Source: Larkinella sp049445795 (lineage in GTDB: Bacteria > Bacteroidota > Bacteroidia > Cytophagales > Spirosomataceae). Taken from it: a stretch of DNA of 64,000 nucleotides. The stretch is taken from contig NZ_JBMSDT010000013.1 of the NCBI RefSeq assembly GCF_049445795.1, positions 186,001 to 250,000 of the forward strand, written 5' to 3'. The notes under the pieces are model-generated. The model was not told the DNA's origin and made no database searches. It saw nothing but the letters and a program-made list of their open reading frames with translations. This document shows, one piece after another, positions 52,374 through 61,213 of this stretch (its first letter is position 1; each line of letters begins with the position of its first letter). A program made the translations under genes and the position numbers.

Positions 52374-53303
52374 ATGAATTTCTCCTTAACCCTGCTTTCA
52401 GCCACGCTGCTGCTGACGACCTCCGTTATGGCCCAAAAACCGGAAACCTTGGACCTCTGGCCCGCCAACCAAATCCCGAATGCCGTTCCGAACGAGACCG
52501 TTCAGGAAAAGTCCGAGATGGGCAAAGACGGTATTCTGCGGATCAGCGAAGTGAAAGTCCCGACGCTGACGGTCTTTTTGCCGCCGAAAAATAAGGCGAC
52601 CGGAGCCGCCATTATGATCTGTCCCGGGGGCGGTTATGCGCTGCTGGCATATGGCCACGAAGGTGAAGAAATGGCAAAATGGTTCACCGAGCGTGGTATG
52701 GCGGCTTTTGTGCTAAAGTATCGCCTGCCGGACGACCGGCTTCAGACCAACAAACACGAGGTGCCGCTGGCCGATGCTATGCAGGGCATGAAGCTCATTC
52801 GGCAAAACGCTGCCAAGTGGAATGTGGACCCCAACCGGCTGGGCGTGCTCGGTTTTTCGGCGGGCGGGCACCTGGCGGCCACGCTCTCGACGCATTACCA
52901 CCGGGGCGCAGCCGCCAGCGAGGAAGCCAAACCCAACTTTGCGATCCTCATGTATCCGGTCGTGACGTTCGGGGCCAAGGCGCACGGCGGTTCGCGGGAC
53001 CGGTTGCTGGGGAAAAACGCCAGCCCGGAGCAGATTGCTTATTATTCCAACGAATTGCAGGTCAGCGAAAAAACACCCCCGACTTTCCTGGTCCACGCCG
53101 AAGATGACAAAGCCGTGCCGGTGGAAAACAGCATCGATTATTACCTGGCGCTTAAGCAATTCAACATCCCGGCCGAAATGCACCTCTATCCGACGGGAGG
53201 CCACGGCTACGCGCTTCGAACCCAGGGCAAAGGCTCGGTCGAAGGCTGGCCCACGGCTTGTGAAAACTGGCTGAAGTCGATGAGGTTGTTGGAGAAGAAA
53301 TAA
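52374..53303 (+). CDS. Secreted alpha/beta-hydrolase, esterase-like
   Basis: A 309-residue protein with signal peptide (LLSATLLLTTSVMAQ). The oxyanion loop is ICPGGGYALLAYGHEG, the nucleophile elbow GFSAGGHLAA (Ser), the acid HAEDDKAVP (Asp) and the base GGHGYAL (His). The length and ESTHER-type order fit acetyl-xylan-esterase/BD-FAE-like enzymes that remove acyl groups from plant polysaccharides. Substrate not proven. Followed by an inverted-repeat element. Confidence 0.87.
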   Translation: MNFSLTLLSATLLLTTSVMAQKPETLDLWPANQIPNAVPNETVQEKSEMGKDGILRISEVKVPTLTVFLPPKNKATGAAIMICPGGGYALLAYGHEGEEMAKWFTERGMAAFVLKYRLPDDRLQTNKHEVPLADAMQGMKLIRQNAAKWNVDPNRLGVLGFSAGGHLAATLSTHYHRGAAASEEAKPNFAILMYPVVTFGAKAHGGSRDRLLGKNASPEQIAYYSNELQVSEKTPPTFLVHAEDDKAVPVENSIDYYLALKQFNIPAEMHLYPTGGHGYALRTQGKGSVEGWPTACENWLKSMRLLEKK

Positions 53304-53313
53304 GGCTTGATTG

Positions 53314-53412
53314 TTACACAGGGTTAATCAGAGAACATCAGGCGGGGCCGCCCGGCGGTTGATCAGAGAAACCCCTGATAACCTCTGATACTCTCTGATT
53401 AACCCTGTGTAA
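53314..53412. repeat. Inverted repeat with central GC-rich module
   Basis: Perfect 21-nt arms TTACACAGGGTTAATCAGAG-A (53314-53334) and its complement (53392-53412). Between them are degenerate copies (TGATCAGAGA, CCTCTGATA) and the GC-rich module CGGGGCCGCCCGGCGG (53343-53358). Lies between convergent genes. Confidence 0.88.
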
Positions 53413-53423
53413 TAACCTCATTC

Positions 53424-54578
53424 TCAAACCCGCAGGAATACTTTCTTCTTATACATAAAATACACAAATGCCCACTTCACCGCCAGGAACGCCAAAACCG
53501 CCCCGATAGCCCGGATGGGTTCGGAGAAGAAGCCCAGCAACCCGCCGAAGAAGAATTTGGCCGCGTACTCGAAATTGATGAATTCCCCGGCGATGTAAAT
53601 CAGGATGGAGTTCATGCCGATGACGGTGAAGAAAAACGCCCAGCCGCTGATTTTTTTGACATCGATCACCCAGTAAAACAGGGCCAGCATCAACAGGCTC
53701 CAGCCCCCGGCCACCAACACGAACGAACTGGTCCAGAGGTTCTTGTTGACCGGAAAAATCCAGCCCCAGCTATAGCCCAGGATCAGGCACGACACACCGC
53801 CCAGCACCAGCCAGAGCGTTTTCTGGTCGCGGTGGGCGGATCGGCCATCGCTGCGGAGCAACTCCCCGGCGAAGATGCCTAGCAAAGCCGTTCCGATGGC
53901 CGGGATGGTCGAAAACAAGCCCTCGGGATCGTGGACTTTCAGGTACAGACGGCCCGGCAGAATCGAGCGGTCGACGTAACCCGCCAGGCTGCAATCCAGC
54001 GTCAGGACACCGGCTCCGCAACCCGGTACCGGAATCAGCATCATCAGAGCCCAGTAGCCGAGCAGCAACGCGCCAAACCAGGTGTATTGCGCTTTCGGGT
54101 TTTGGAAATAAAGGTAGATCAACTGCGCAAACATCCCGGCCAGCCCAATCCGGCCCAGCACGCTCGGAAACCGGGTGTCGCTGATCGGTTTGGTCAAAAT
54201 GCCGTTGTTGTAAATAATGCCGAGCAGAACCAGAATCAGCCCGCGTTTGATGATCTTTCGGGCCAACTCGCTTTTCGAGACTCCCCGTTCCAGCCGACTG
54301 CCGACGGCAAAAGGCGTTGAAACCCCCGCCATGAACAAAAATAGGGGAAAAATGCAGTCGTAGGCCCGAAAGCCATTCCACTCGGCATGCGTAAACTGGT
54401 CGGCCAGGACGAGGGTCCAGGCCCAGCCGGTGGTTTTGGCCAGCACATGAAAAATTTCTTCTCCGCCCGCGATCCAGAACATGTCGAAACCCCGCAGGGC
54501 ATCCAGCGACATCAGACGTCGGACAGGAGCGGGTTGGGCAAGCGCCGGTTCGGAAGCTGTCGTAGAAGTTGATTGCAT
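53424..54578 (-). CDS. DUF5009/HGSNAT-like membrane acyltransferase
   Basis: A 384-residue membrane protein with about ten transmembrane helices. The start RRLMSLDALRGFDMFWIAGGE and RAYDCIFPLFLFMAGVSTPFA, with the conserved Asp/His region LADQFTHAEWNGF, is the heparan-alpha-glucosaminide N-acetyltransferase-like family (DUF5009, NagX-like). In bacteria these are found with glycan-degradation genes and are thought to acetylate amino sugars at the membrane. No such genes are adjacent here. Confidence 0.85.
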   Translation of the reverse strand: MQSTSTTASEPALAQPAPVRRLMSLDALRGFDMFWIAGGEEIFHVLAKTTGWAWTLVLADQFTHAEWNGFRAYDCIFPLFLFMAGVSTPFAVGSRLERGVSKSELARKIIKRGLILVLLGIIYNNGILTKPISDTRFPSVLGRIGLAGMFAQLIYLYFQNPKAQYTWFGALLLGYWALMMLIPVPGCGAGVLTLDCSLAGYVDRSILPGRLYLKVHDPEGLFSTIPAIGTALLGIFAGELLRSDGRSAHRDQKTLWLVLGGVSCLILGYSWGWIFPVNKNLWTSSFVLVAGGWSLLMLALFYWVIDVKKISGWAFFFTVIGMNSILIYIAGEFINFEYAAKFFFGGLLGFFSEPIRAIGAVLAFLAVKWAFVYFMYKKKVFLRV

Positions 54579-54659
54579 ACGTACTAGTTTGGGTTAAATG
54601 AGTAATTAGTATACGATGTTAGCTTCCGAATGGGCTACTGTTGGGCGTGAGGAACTGAT

Positions 54660-55565
54660 TTATTTATCCGTCAGCATCAGTGGGGTGTTTCCGCGACCAC
54701 CCAGCACGACAATCTTCGTATTGGGCGAAGCGGCCAGTTCACGCTGCGCTTTGATCTGTTCGTATTGCAATTGTTTATCCGACAGGCCCGTGGCCAGGAT
54801 TTTCTGGTAGTCGGCAATGCCCTGAGCTTCCACGCGCTTCCGTTCGGCTTCCTGCCGTTCTTTTTGCAGCACAAACTGCATTTTTTGCGCATCCTGCTCG
54901 GCATTGATTTTCGATTCGATGGTGGTTTTGACGGATGCCGGAAGGTTGATATTTCGAATCAGAAGCTGTTCCAGCAGTAAGCCCCGTTTGGTCAGATCAG
55001 ACTCGATGGTTTTGTAAATCCGGTTTTGAAATTCATCCCGTTTGGTGGAATACAAGGCCACGGCATCGTAGTAAACCGCGTTGTCGCGGATGCGGGTGCG
55101 GGTAATGGGTCGCACTACTTTATTTGAATAGTCGGAACCAATACTGCGGTAAATTTGGGGCGCTTCGGTTGGATTGACCCGGTATAAAACCGTTAGGTCG
55201 ATGACAACTTCCAGACCATCGGCAGTCAGCACCCGGATGGCGTCGTCGCCCTGTTGTCCGCTTTCGTCGTGCGCCCCCGACATGGTGTAATTCTGGGTTT
55301 TGATGTCGAATTCGGTGACGGCCACGAGGGGATTGACCCAGTTCAGGCCACTTTCCAGGACGCGATCCTGCACGCTCCCGAATAAACTTTGTACGCCCAC
55401 CGTTCCGGCGTCGATCTGCCGGATAGCCGACGACGCCAGCCCGAAAAGAATCAGAATAACCCCGACAACTTTCAATGGCCGGGAAAACCGGGAAACGGTT
55501 AGCGAAGGCGTGTTGATGGCAAAACCAATAATGAGTGCCAGGAAACCGAGGATCAGGAAAAGCAT
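54660..55565 (-). CDS. Prohibitin/SPFH-domain membrane protein
   Basis: A 301-residue protein with an N-terminal membrane segment (MLFLILGFLALIIGFAIN) and a second hydrophobic stretch (VVGVILILFGLASSAI). The SPFH domain covers about 50-230 (QIDAGTVGVQSLFGSVQDRVLESGLNWVNP, VIDLTVLYRVNPTEAPQIYRSIG), followed by a coiled coil (INAEQDAQKMQFVLQKERQEAERKR). SPFH proteins form membrane rings that hold proteases such as FtsH or build microdomains. Genes on either side are not obviously related. Confidence 0.87.
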   Translation of the reverse strand: MLFLILGFLALIIGFAINTPSLTVSRFSRPLKVVGVILILFGLASSAIRQIDAGTVGVQSLFGSVQDRVLESGLNWVNPLVAVTEFDIKTQNYTMSGAHDESGQQGDDAIRVLTADGLEVVIDLTVLYRVNPTEAPQIYRSIGSDYSNKVVRPITRTRIRDNAVYYDAVALYSTKRDEFQNRIYKTIESDLTKRGLLLEQLLIRNINLPASVKTTIESKINAEQDAQKMQFVLQKERQEAERKRVEAQGIADYQKILATGLSDKQLQYEQIKAQRELAASPNTKIVVLGGRGNTPLMLTDK

Positions 55566-55767
55566 AACGTTACGTGGGTATAGGAAGTGAGATGCGGATT
55601 TATCGCAAGTAATGATACGAAATTTCCGCCAAAGTACTTACCTCCGTCGCAACTTGCTGACAAGTCCGCAGGACGCCCCATTGATAACCCTCCCAGACTG
55701 GAGTCGGTCCCGGTCCGCCGGATGCTACTCCTGCTCCACTGTTTCCGGTATGGAGCTGGGCAAAAGT

Positions 55768-57432
55768 CTACTCGACGCGAAACCGCTGAATCCACTCAGC
55801 AACGGTCGCGTTGGTCAGGTCGAACAGCAGATTGGGGTGAAGGCCCAGCAGTAGAGCCAGAGCCGCCAGCGGAATCAGCATCAGCCGTTCGCGGGTGTCG
55901 AGGTCGGTGAGGGCGCTCAGGGGTTCGGTGCGCGACCAGAGGGTGCCGAAAAACATGCGTTGGAGCGTCCAGAGGAAGTAAGCAGCCGCCAGAATGATGC
56001 CCAGCGTCGCCACGGCCGTCATCCAGCCCGGCAGCCAGAGCGATTGAAAACTGCCCATTAGCGTAAACAGTTCGCCCACAAAACCGGAAAAACCGGGTAG
56101 GCCGAGCGAGGCAAAAAAGGCAATCGCGGTCAGAGCCGTATACCCCGGCATGGCGCTCGCCAGGCCCCGGTAATGGTCGATGCGCCGGTCGTGGGTGCGG
56201 TCATAAATGACGCCGGTGAGCAAAAAAAGCATGGCCGACAACACGCCGTGGCTCGCCATCTGGTACACCGCGCCGTTGATGCCTTCGGAAGTCAGCGACG
56301 CAATGCCCAGCAGCACAAAACCCATGTGCGAAACCGACGAATAGGCAATCATTTTCTTCAAATCGCTTTGAGCCAGCGCGTTGAAACCACCGTAAACAAT
56401 CGAAATCACGCCCAGCCCGGCCAGCAGCAACGCATATTCGGCGGCTCCGTCGGGGAAGAGCCCCCAGCCGATGCGCAAAAAACCGTACCCACCAATTTTC
56501 AGCAAGACACCCGCCAGCACCACTGAAACCGGGGTGGGCGCTTCAACGTGCGCATCGGGCAGCCAGGTATGCACCGGCACCACCGGGAGTTTAATCGCAA
56601 AACCGAGAAAAACGCAGAGGAAAGCCAGCAACCGCGACGGAATCCCGAACCAGACCGTTTCGCCGGTCGGACCGAGCAACGAATCGGGCAGGTAATTGCC
56701 GCCGTGGGCCATGTAGCGCAGGTCAAACGTGTGGACGAGTTGCTCCGAGCGAAGTTTGTATTCCGATAAAAGATACTGCACCTGCCGGATGAGTTCGTCC
56801 GTCGCTTCGGAGCGGTCATCGATCAGACCAATTTGCAGGGCGGTTTCGATGGGGTCCATCACCGACAGATACAGGCTGATCATCACCAGCAGAATCAGCA
56901 CCGAACCGGCCAGCGTATAGAGGAAAAACTTGATCGACGCGTATTCTCGACGTGGACCACCCCACAAACCGATGAGAAAGTACATCGGCAGGAGCATAAA
57001 TTCAAAGAACAGAAAAAACAGGAAAAAGTCGAGGGCGACGAAACAGCCGATGATGGTCGCCGTCAGGAGCAAATACAGGGCGTGGTAGGCTTTCAGCCGA
57101 TGGTCGATGTGCCAGGAGGCCAGGGCTCCCACCAGCATCACCACGCCCGAGAGCAGCACGAGCGGCAGGCTGATGCCGTCGACACCCACCAGGTAATCGA
57201 TGGAAATGACACCGAGCGAACCCAGTGGTAGGGTGATCCAGTCGACGCGTTCAAGGAGTTGATAATCAGACAGGCTTGGATCAAAAGCGCTGTAAACCGC
57301 TCCACACAACAGCAATTCGAGACCGCAAACGGCAAGCGTAACCCACTTGAACGTCTGTTTCAGGCTAGCCGGTAAAAGAACCACCAGCAGCGAACCCAGC
57401 AATGGAAAAAGAATCAGGAATGACAACAGCAT
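55768..57432 (-). CDS. nuoM: NADH-quinone oxidoreductase subunit M
   Basis: A 554-residue antiporter-like membrane subunit from the ATG at 57432; an upstream frame to 57621 overlaps nuoL and lacks homology. About 14 transmembrane helices. Key motifs are FLFFEFMLLPMYFLIGLWGGPRREYASIKFFLYT (conserved Glu), FAIKLPVVPVHTWLPDAHVEAPTPVSVVLAG and NALAQSDLKKMIAYSSVSHMGFVLLG (conserved lysines). It pumps protons in complex I. It follows nuoL by 29 bp, but no nuoN or other subunit gene is present. Confidence 0.92.
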   Translation of the reverse strand: MLLSFLILFPLLGSLLVVLLPASLKQTFKWVTLAVCGLELLLCGAVYSAFDPSLSDYQLLERVDWITLPLGSLGVISIDYLVGVDGISLPLVLLSGVVMLVGALASWHIDHRLKAYHALYLLLTATIIGCFVALDFFLFFLFFEFMLLPMYFLIGLWGGPRREYASIKFFLYTLAGSVLILLVMISLYLSVMDPIETALQIGLIDDRSEATDELIRQVQYLLSEYKLRSEQLVHTFDLRYMAHGGNYLPDSLLGPTGETVWFGIPSRLLAFLCVFLGFAIKLPVVPVHTWLPDAHVEAPTPVSVVLAGVLLKIGGYGFLRIGWGLFPDGAAEYALLLAGLGVISIVYGGFNALAQSDLKKMIAYSSVSHMGFVLLGIASLTSEGINGAVYQMASHGVLSAMLFLLTGVIYDRTHDRRIDHYRGLASAMPGYTALTAIAFFASLGLPGFSGFVGELFTLMGSFQSLWLPGWMTAVATLGIILAAAYFLWTLQRMFFGTLWSRTEPLSALTDLDTRERLMLIPLAALALLLGLHPNLLFDLTNATVAEWIQRFRVE

Positions 57433-57461
57433 AGTATAGAATCGGAGCCAATTTGCCCCGA

Positions 57462-59366
57462 CTAGATCAAAAACCAAAGAATGACTAACAAACCGATGAC
57501 GGCGCTGGCGATGTACGACTGCACCCGTCCGTTCTGCACCGAGCGCGTCAGGTTGCCCAACCGGTGCGCCAGCCACGAGGCCCCGTTGACCAAACCATCC
57601 ACAATCGCCCGATCCACCCAACTGACCATGTGTGCCAGCACGACGCTTCCCATCCCGATCCAGTCGATGAACTGGTCGATTACGCGCTGGTCGAACCGGT
57701 AGAGCAGACGAGAAAGCCGTACGAACGGGTACACAATCAGGCGGGTGTAGAACGCGTCGAGATACCAGTTGTGTTCGGATAACCGGCTGGCGGTCGTCGA
57801 ACGGGTCAAAACCGGCATTTGCCAGCCCAGCCAGCTACCGGCAGCCGCGACAGTGATGGACAAAACCGCAATCCAGCCGTACTCTTCGTGCGCTCCCGCC
57901 GTTGGAAAAACCTCGAAAAACCAGCTATGAGCCGCCGAAAACGGGTTGAGGGCAAAAACAAAACCGACGGATAAAACCGCCAACAGCAAAACCGGGCCGG
58001 TCAGCAGAAAACCGGACTCGTGCGCGGCAACCTCCGGATTACGATTCGTGCCGAAGAAAACCAGTTTCCCCTGCCGGGCCATGTAACAGGCCGTTAGCCC
58101 CGAAGACAACACGGCCAGCACGGGCACCGCGTAGGCCAAACCGCCCGCTTGTCCGGCCCAGTTGAACGCGCCGGTCAGAATCGTTTCTTTGGACAAAAAA
58201 CCGGAAAACAGCGGCAAACCGGCCAGCGCGGCTGCGCAAACCGCCCAGCCCACGAAGGTCAGCGGCATGGCCTTTCGCAAACCGCCCATCCGGCGCATAT
58301 CCTGCGTATGAATGCCGTGAATGACCGAACCGGCCGCCAGAAACAAACCGGCTTTGAAAAACGCGTGGGTGGTCAGGTGAAACAGCGCCCCGGTGGGGTT
58401 ACCGGTGCCCATCCCAACCACCATCAGGCCGAGCTGTGAGACGGTAGAATACGCCAGGACTTTCTTAATATCGGTTTGGTAAAGTGCCGCATAAGCCGCC
58501 ATCAGCATCGTCACTGTTCCGATGAGCGTGATGAACAGCAGAGCGTCGGGTGTCAGCAGAAAATGGATGCGGGCCAGCAAAAAAATCCCGGCGGCCACCA
58601 TTGTCGCAGCATGAATCAGGGCCGAAGCCGGGGTTGGCCCCTCCATCGCGTCGGGGAGCCAAGTGGTGAGCGGAAACTGCGCCGATTTGCCGATGCAGCC
58701 GCAAAACAGACAAAGACCGGTCAGCGTCGCCAGCCGCCCGTCGGTCACGAACAGGTCCGGGAGTTCGGCCAGGTCGGTAGTGCCGGATTGAAAAAGCAAC
58801 AGGAAAATACCGAGCAGAAAACCGGCATCGCCGATGCGGTTCATCAGGAATGCTTTTTTGGCCGCTGCGGCTGCCGCAGGTTTTCGGAACCAGAAGCCAA
58901 TCAGTAGGTAGGACGAAAGGCCCACCAGTTCCCAGAACGCATACAGCACGATCAGATTCCCGGCCACCACAATGCCCAGCATCGAGCCAATGAACAGGCC
59001 CAAGTAGCCGAAATACCGGTAACGGTCGGGTGCGTCGTGGAGATAGGAAAGGGAATAAACCTGCACCAGCAAGGCAATGAAATGCACGATGACCAGCATC
59101 AGCAGCGTGAGGGCATCGACGCGGAAGGTGATGGGCACCGACCGGCCCGGAATCGTGAGCCATTCGGTTCGGACGGTTAGCGGTTCGGACCCGGTTTGGA
59201 TCGCCAGCCAGACGGATCCGGTCAGCCCGGCCAGCGTCAGGATCGCCGAAAAACCGCCTGCCCACCCATTGACCCGCCGACCCGCCAACAGCCACGCACT
59301 GCCGCTCAAGAAGGGCAGTAAAACCAGAAGCCAGAGTAGATTTCGGACGGTGTGTTCGTCAAGCAT
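57462..59366 (-). CDS. nuoL: NADH-quinone oxidoreductase subunit L
   Basis: A 634-residue subunit. About 16 transmembrane helices with FYAFWELVGLSSYLLIGFWF-type and CGCIGKSAQFPLTTWLPDAMEGPTPASALIHAATMVAAG, the conserved antiporter core, then TDIKKVLAYSTVSQLGLMVVG. The C-terminal lateral helix region is recognisable (LGNLTRSVQNGRVQSYIASAVIGLLVI). Length and this tail argue for complex I NuoL rather than the shorter DabB/MrpA-type proteins. It is the first gene of the nuoL-nuoM pair. Confidence 0.92.
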   Translation of the reverse strand: MLDEHTVRNLLWLLVLLPFLSGSAWLLAGRRVNGWAGGFSAILTLAGLTGSVWLAIQTGSEPLTVRTEWLTIPGRSVPITFRVDALTLLMLVIVHFIALLVQVYSLSYLHDAPDRYRYFGYLGLFIGSMLGIVVAGNLIVLYAFWELVGLSSYLLIGFWFRKPAAAAAAKKAFLMNRIGDAGFLLGIFLLLFQSGTTDLAELPDLFVTDGRLATLTGLCLFCGCIGKSAQFPLTTWLPDAMEGPTPASALIHAATMVAAGIFLLARIHFLLTPDALLFITLIGTVTMLMAAYAALYQTDIKKVLAYSTVSQLGLMVVGMGTGNPTGALFHLTTHAFFKAGLFLAAGSVIHGIHTQDMRRMGGLRKAMPLTFVGWAVCAAALAGLPLFSGFLSKETILTGAFNWAGQAGGLAYAVPVLAVLSSGLTACYMARQGKLVFFGTNRNPEVAAHESGFLLTGPVLLLAVLSVGFVFALNPFSAAHSWFFEVFPTAGAHEEYGWIAVLSITVAAAGSWLGWQMPVLTRSTTASRLSEHNWYLDAFYTRLIVYPFVRLSRLLYRFDQRVIDQFIDWIGMGSVVLAHMVSWVDRAIVDGLVNGASWLAHRLGNLTRSVQNGRVQSYIASAVIGLLVILWFLI

Positions 59367-59460
59367 TGCGCAGGATAACGGGACTTTGTCGGGGCAAATA
59401 TCCTGAATAAATGGGCCAATAAAAATAATCGGCTCGTTTTATGGCGTTGGAATGGGAATC

Positions 59461-59540
59461 CGGATTGAGCGGATGGAACGGATGAAAACGGACTTTTTCG
59501 CGCTGATGCGTTCAATCGGTGTTTCTTCCGGATTGTTGCC
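59461..59540. repeat. CGGAT-type degenerate repeat traces
   Basis: CGGATTGAG, CGGATGGAA, CGGATGAAAA run in tandem and a complementary-looking region (TTCAATCGG, TTCCGGATTG) follows. Weaker than the other elements. Confidence 0.35.
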
Positions 59541-59563
59541 ATCGGTTACCGTAAACGCTGAAC

Positions 59564-59597
59564 TTGAAACAGGAATTCACAATTTTTCATAAATTTG
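59564..59597 (+). promoter_or_regulatory. Promoter of the phytanoyl-CoA dioxygenase gene
   Basis: TTG at 59564-59566 and TAAATTTG at 59590-59597 (perfect TAnnTTTG), spacing 23 nt, slightly long. A 9-bp inverted repeat (AGGAATTCA at 59571-59579 and TGAATTCCT at 59619-59627) brackets the -7 and could be an operator. Confidence 0.45.
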
Positions 59598-59627
59598 GTT
59601 CGGTTTTACCAATTTTCCTGAATTCCT

Positions 59628-60611
59628 ATGGCCGTGGCAACCTCACAACCGACTGAACAATATAGCATGAACCTTCCGTGGACGGAATCGCCGTTTTTTC
59701 GTTCTGAACTGAAAAAAGCGAATCTGAGCCCGGAGATGGAACGCATCGTGACGCAGTTTGCGGAAGATGGCTACGTGATCTTCGATCCTGAAATTGATGA
59801 GTCGGTGCTGAATACCGCGCTCGAAAAGCTGGAACCCCGGCATGTCGCCGTTAAGGATGACCGGATTCAGGATGCCTGGAAAGAGGTGGACGCCGTTAAG
59901 CAGATTGCCATTGCCCCGAAGGTGCTGGAAGTCCTGCGGGTGTTGTACCGGCGTGAACCGATTCCGTTTCAGACCCTGAACTTCAAGCTCGGAACCCAGC
60001 AACGGACCCATAGCGATTCGATGCACTTTCACTCGATTCCGCAGCGGTTTATGTGCGGGGTGTGGGTAGCGCTCGAAGATGTTCGGGACGACAACGGCCC
60101 GCTGCACTATTATCCGGGGAGCCACAAACTGCCTTTTTATGATCTGTCGGATATCGGTATCCGGGCGACATCGGCCAAAACGCTGGACGAAGCTTACGGG
60201 AAAACGTATCCGAAATACGCTGATTTTCTGGAAGATCTGATTGAGGCCCAGAACCTGAAGAAAGGGATTCTGAACATGAAAAAAGGCATGGCGATCATCT
60301 GGGCCGCCAACCTGCTGCACGGGGGCGAAAAAATTCTGACTCCCGGTTCGACCCGCTACAGCCAGGTGACCCACTACTTCTTTCAGGATTGCGTGTATTA
60401 TACGCCGTTGCAGTCGGACATGCCGCTCGATAAATTGTACCTGCGTCAGATCACGAACATCATCACCGGCCAGAAAGTCGCCAATAAGTACATCGACGAA
60501 TACATCCACCAGGAAAATGAAGGCTACGCCATGCGGATTACCATTCCGACGGCCGTTCGCCGGATCGGGGGGATGATTCTGAAACCGTTCCGCAAGATTC
60601 TGGGGCGATAG
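59628..60611 (+). CDS. Phytanoyl-CoA dioxygenase (PhyH)-family protein
   Basis: A 327-residue Fe(II)/2-oxoglutarate-dependent oxygenase. The metal ligands are His128 and Asp130 (THSDSMHFH) and His231 (NLLHGGE); the 2-oxoglutarate Arg is probably in STRYSQVTHYF. Domain order and length match PhyH proteins, which hydroxylate small molecules in secondary metabolism or side-chain degradation. No signal peptide. Its substrate is unknown. The following gene is convergent. Confidence 0.86.
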   Translation: MAVATSQPTEQYSMNLPWTESPFFRSELKKANLSPEMERIVTQFAEDGYVIFDPEIDESVLNTALEKLEPRHVAVKDDRIQDAWKEVDAVKQIAIAPKVLEVLRVLYRREPIPFQTLNFKLGTQQRTHSDSMHFHSIPQRFMCGVWVALEDVRDDNGPLHYYPGSHKLPFYDLSDIGIRATSAKTLDEAYGKTYPKYADFLEDLIEAQNLKKGILNMKKGMAIIWAANLLHGGEKILTPGSTRYSQVTHYFFQDCVYYTPLQSDMPLDKLYLRQITNIITGQKVANKYIDEYIHQENEGYAMRITIPTAVRRIGGMILKPFRKILGR

Positions 60612-60620
60612 AGAGACGGT

Positions 60621-61115
60621 TCACTCTTCCGGGCTCAGACAGGCGATCAGAACCAGCACCACGGCCAGGATAGACGCCAGGGTCCGAACGGCATGCAGTT
60701 GGTTCCATGGTCCTTCAAACTGCGCCCGCTGCCGGGACAGTTCTTCGACCGAAGCCGACGCGAGTTGAAACGAGTCGAGTTGCTCATTCAGCGGAATGTT
60801 GCCGAAAACCGTCACGCCCAGGCTCCCGGCCCAGTAAACCAGCGAAGCCGCTGCCAGCAGCCAGAACCGCCGGGAGAGCGGGCGGTTGGCATGCATCCAG
60901 GCGCTCAGGGGCAACAGCAGCGGAGCTCCCAGAAAGGCAAGCAGAAAAACCGGGTTCTGAATGGCCCGGTTGATCGACTGGAAAGCCGCCAGATAAGCCA
61001 TATCCGACAGGCGGCTTAGCCCAAGATTGACCGAACACGAAAACGCGAAAAAAAGACCCGCCATCAGGGCGGTGCTGGTTCCGGCGAGTAGCAGGATCAG
61101 GTTTGCCAGTTTCAT
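60621..61115 (-). CDS. DUF1772 membrane protein (anthrone-oxygenase-like)
   Basis: A 164-residue membrane protein with four transmembrane helices (LILLLAGTSTALMAGLFFAFS, PVFLLAFLGAPLLLPLSAWM, FWLLAAASLVYWAGSLGVTV and VRTLASILAVVLVLIACL). The motif GNIPLNEQLDSFQL before the last helix is the DUF1772 hallmark. Some members are anthrone oxygenases; most have unknown function. Convergent with the PhyH gene. Confidence 0.85.
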   Translation of the reverse strand: MKLANLILLLAGTSTALMAGLFFAFSCSVNLGLSRLSDMAYLAAFQSINRAIQNPVFLLAFLGAPLLLPLSAWMHANRPLSRRFWLLAAASLVYWAGSLGVTVFGNIPLNEQLDSFQLASASVEELSRQRAQFEGPWNQLHAVRTLASILAVVLVLIACLSPEE

Positions 61116-61213
61116 CTACTTTGAGGTTTTGGTGAAGACAAATTTGGCAGAAACCGGTGCGGGAAAATAGAACGAAACCGACAGGTAATTGAGGGATGTG
61201 AAAAGATGGTTGG

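Noticed and set aside
57433..57621. N-terminal extension of nuoM.
   Set aside because: The extra 63 codons overlap the end of nuoL and look non-membrane and unrelated; the ATG at 57432 begins the conserved hydrophobic start.
57462..59366. The NuoL-like protein as a DabB (CO2/bicarbonate uptake) subunit.
   Set aside because: Length, the C-terminal lateral helix and the following nuoM argue for complex I; no DabA gene is present.
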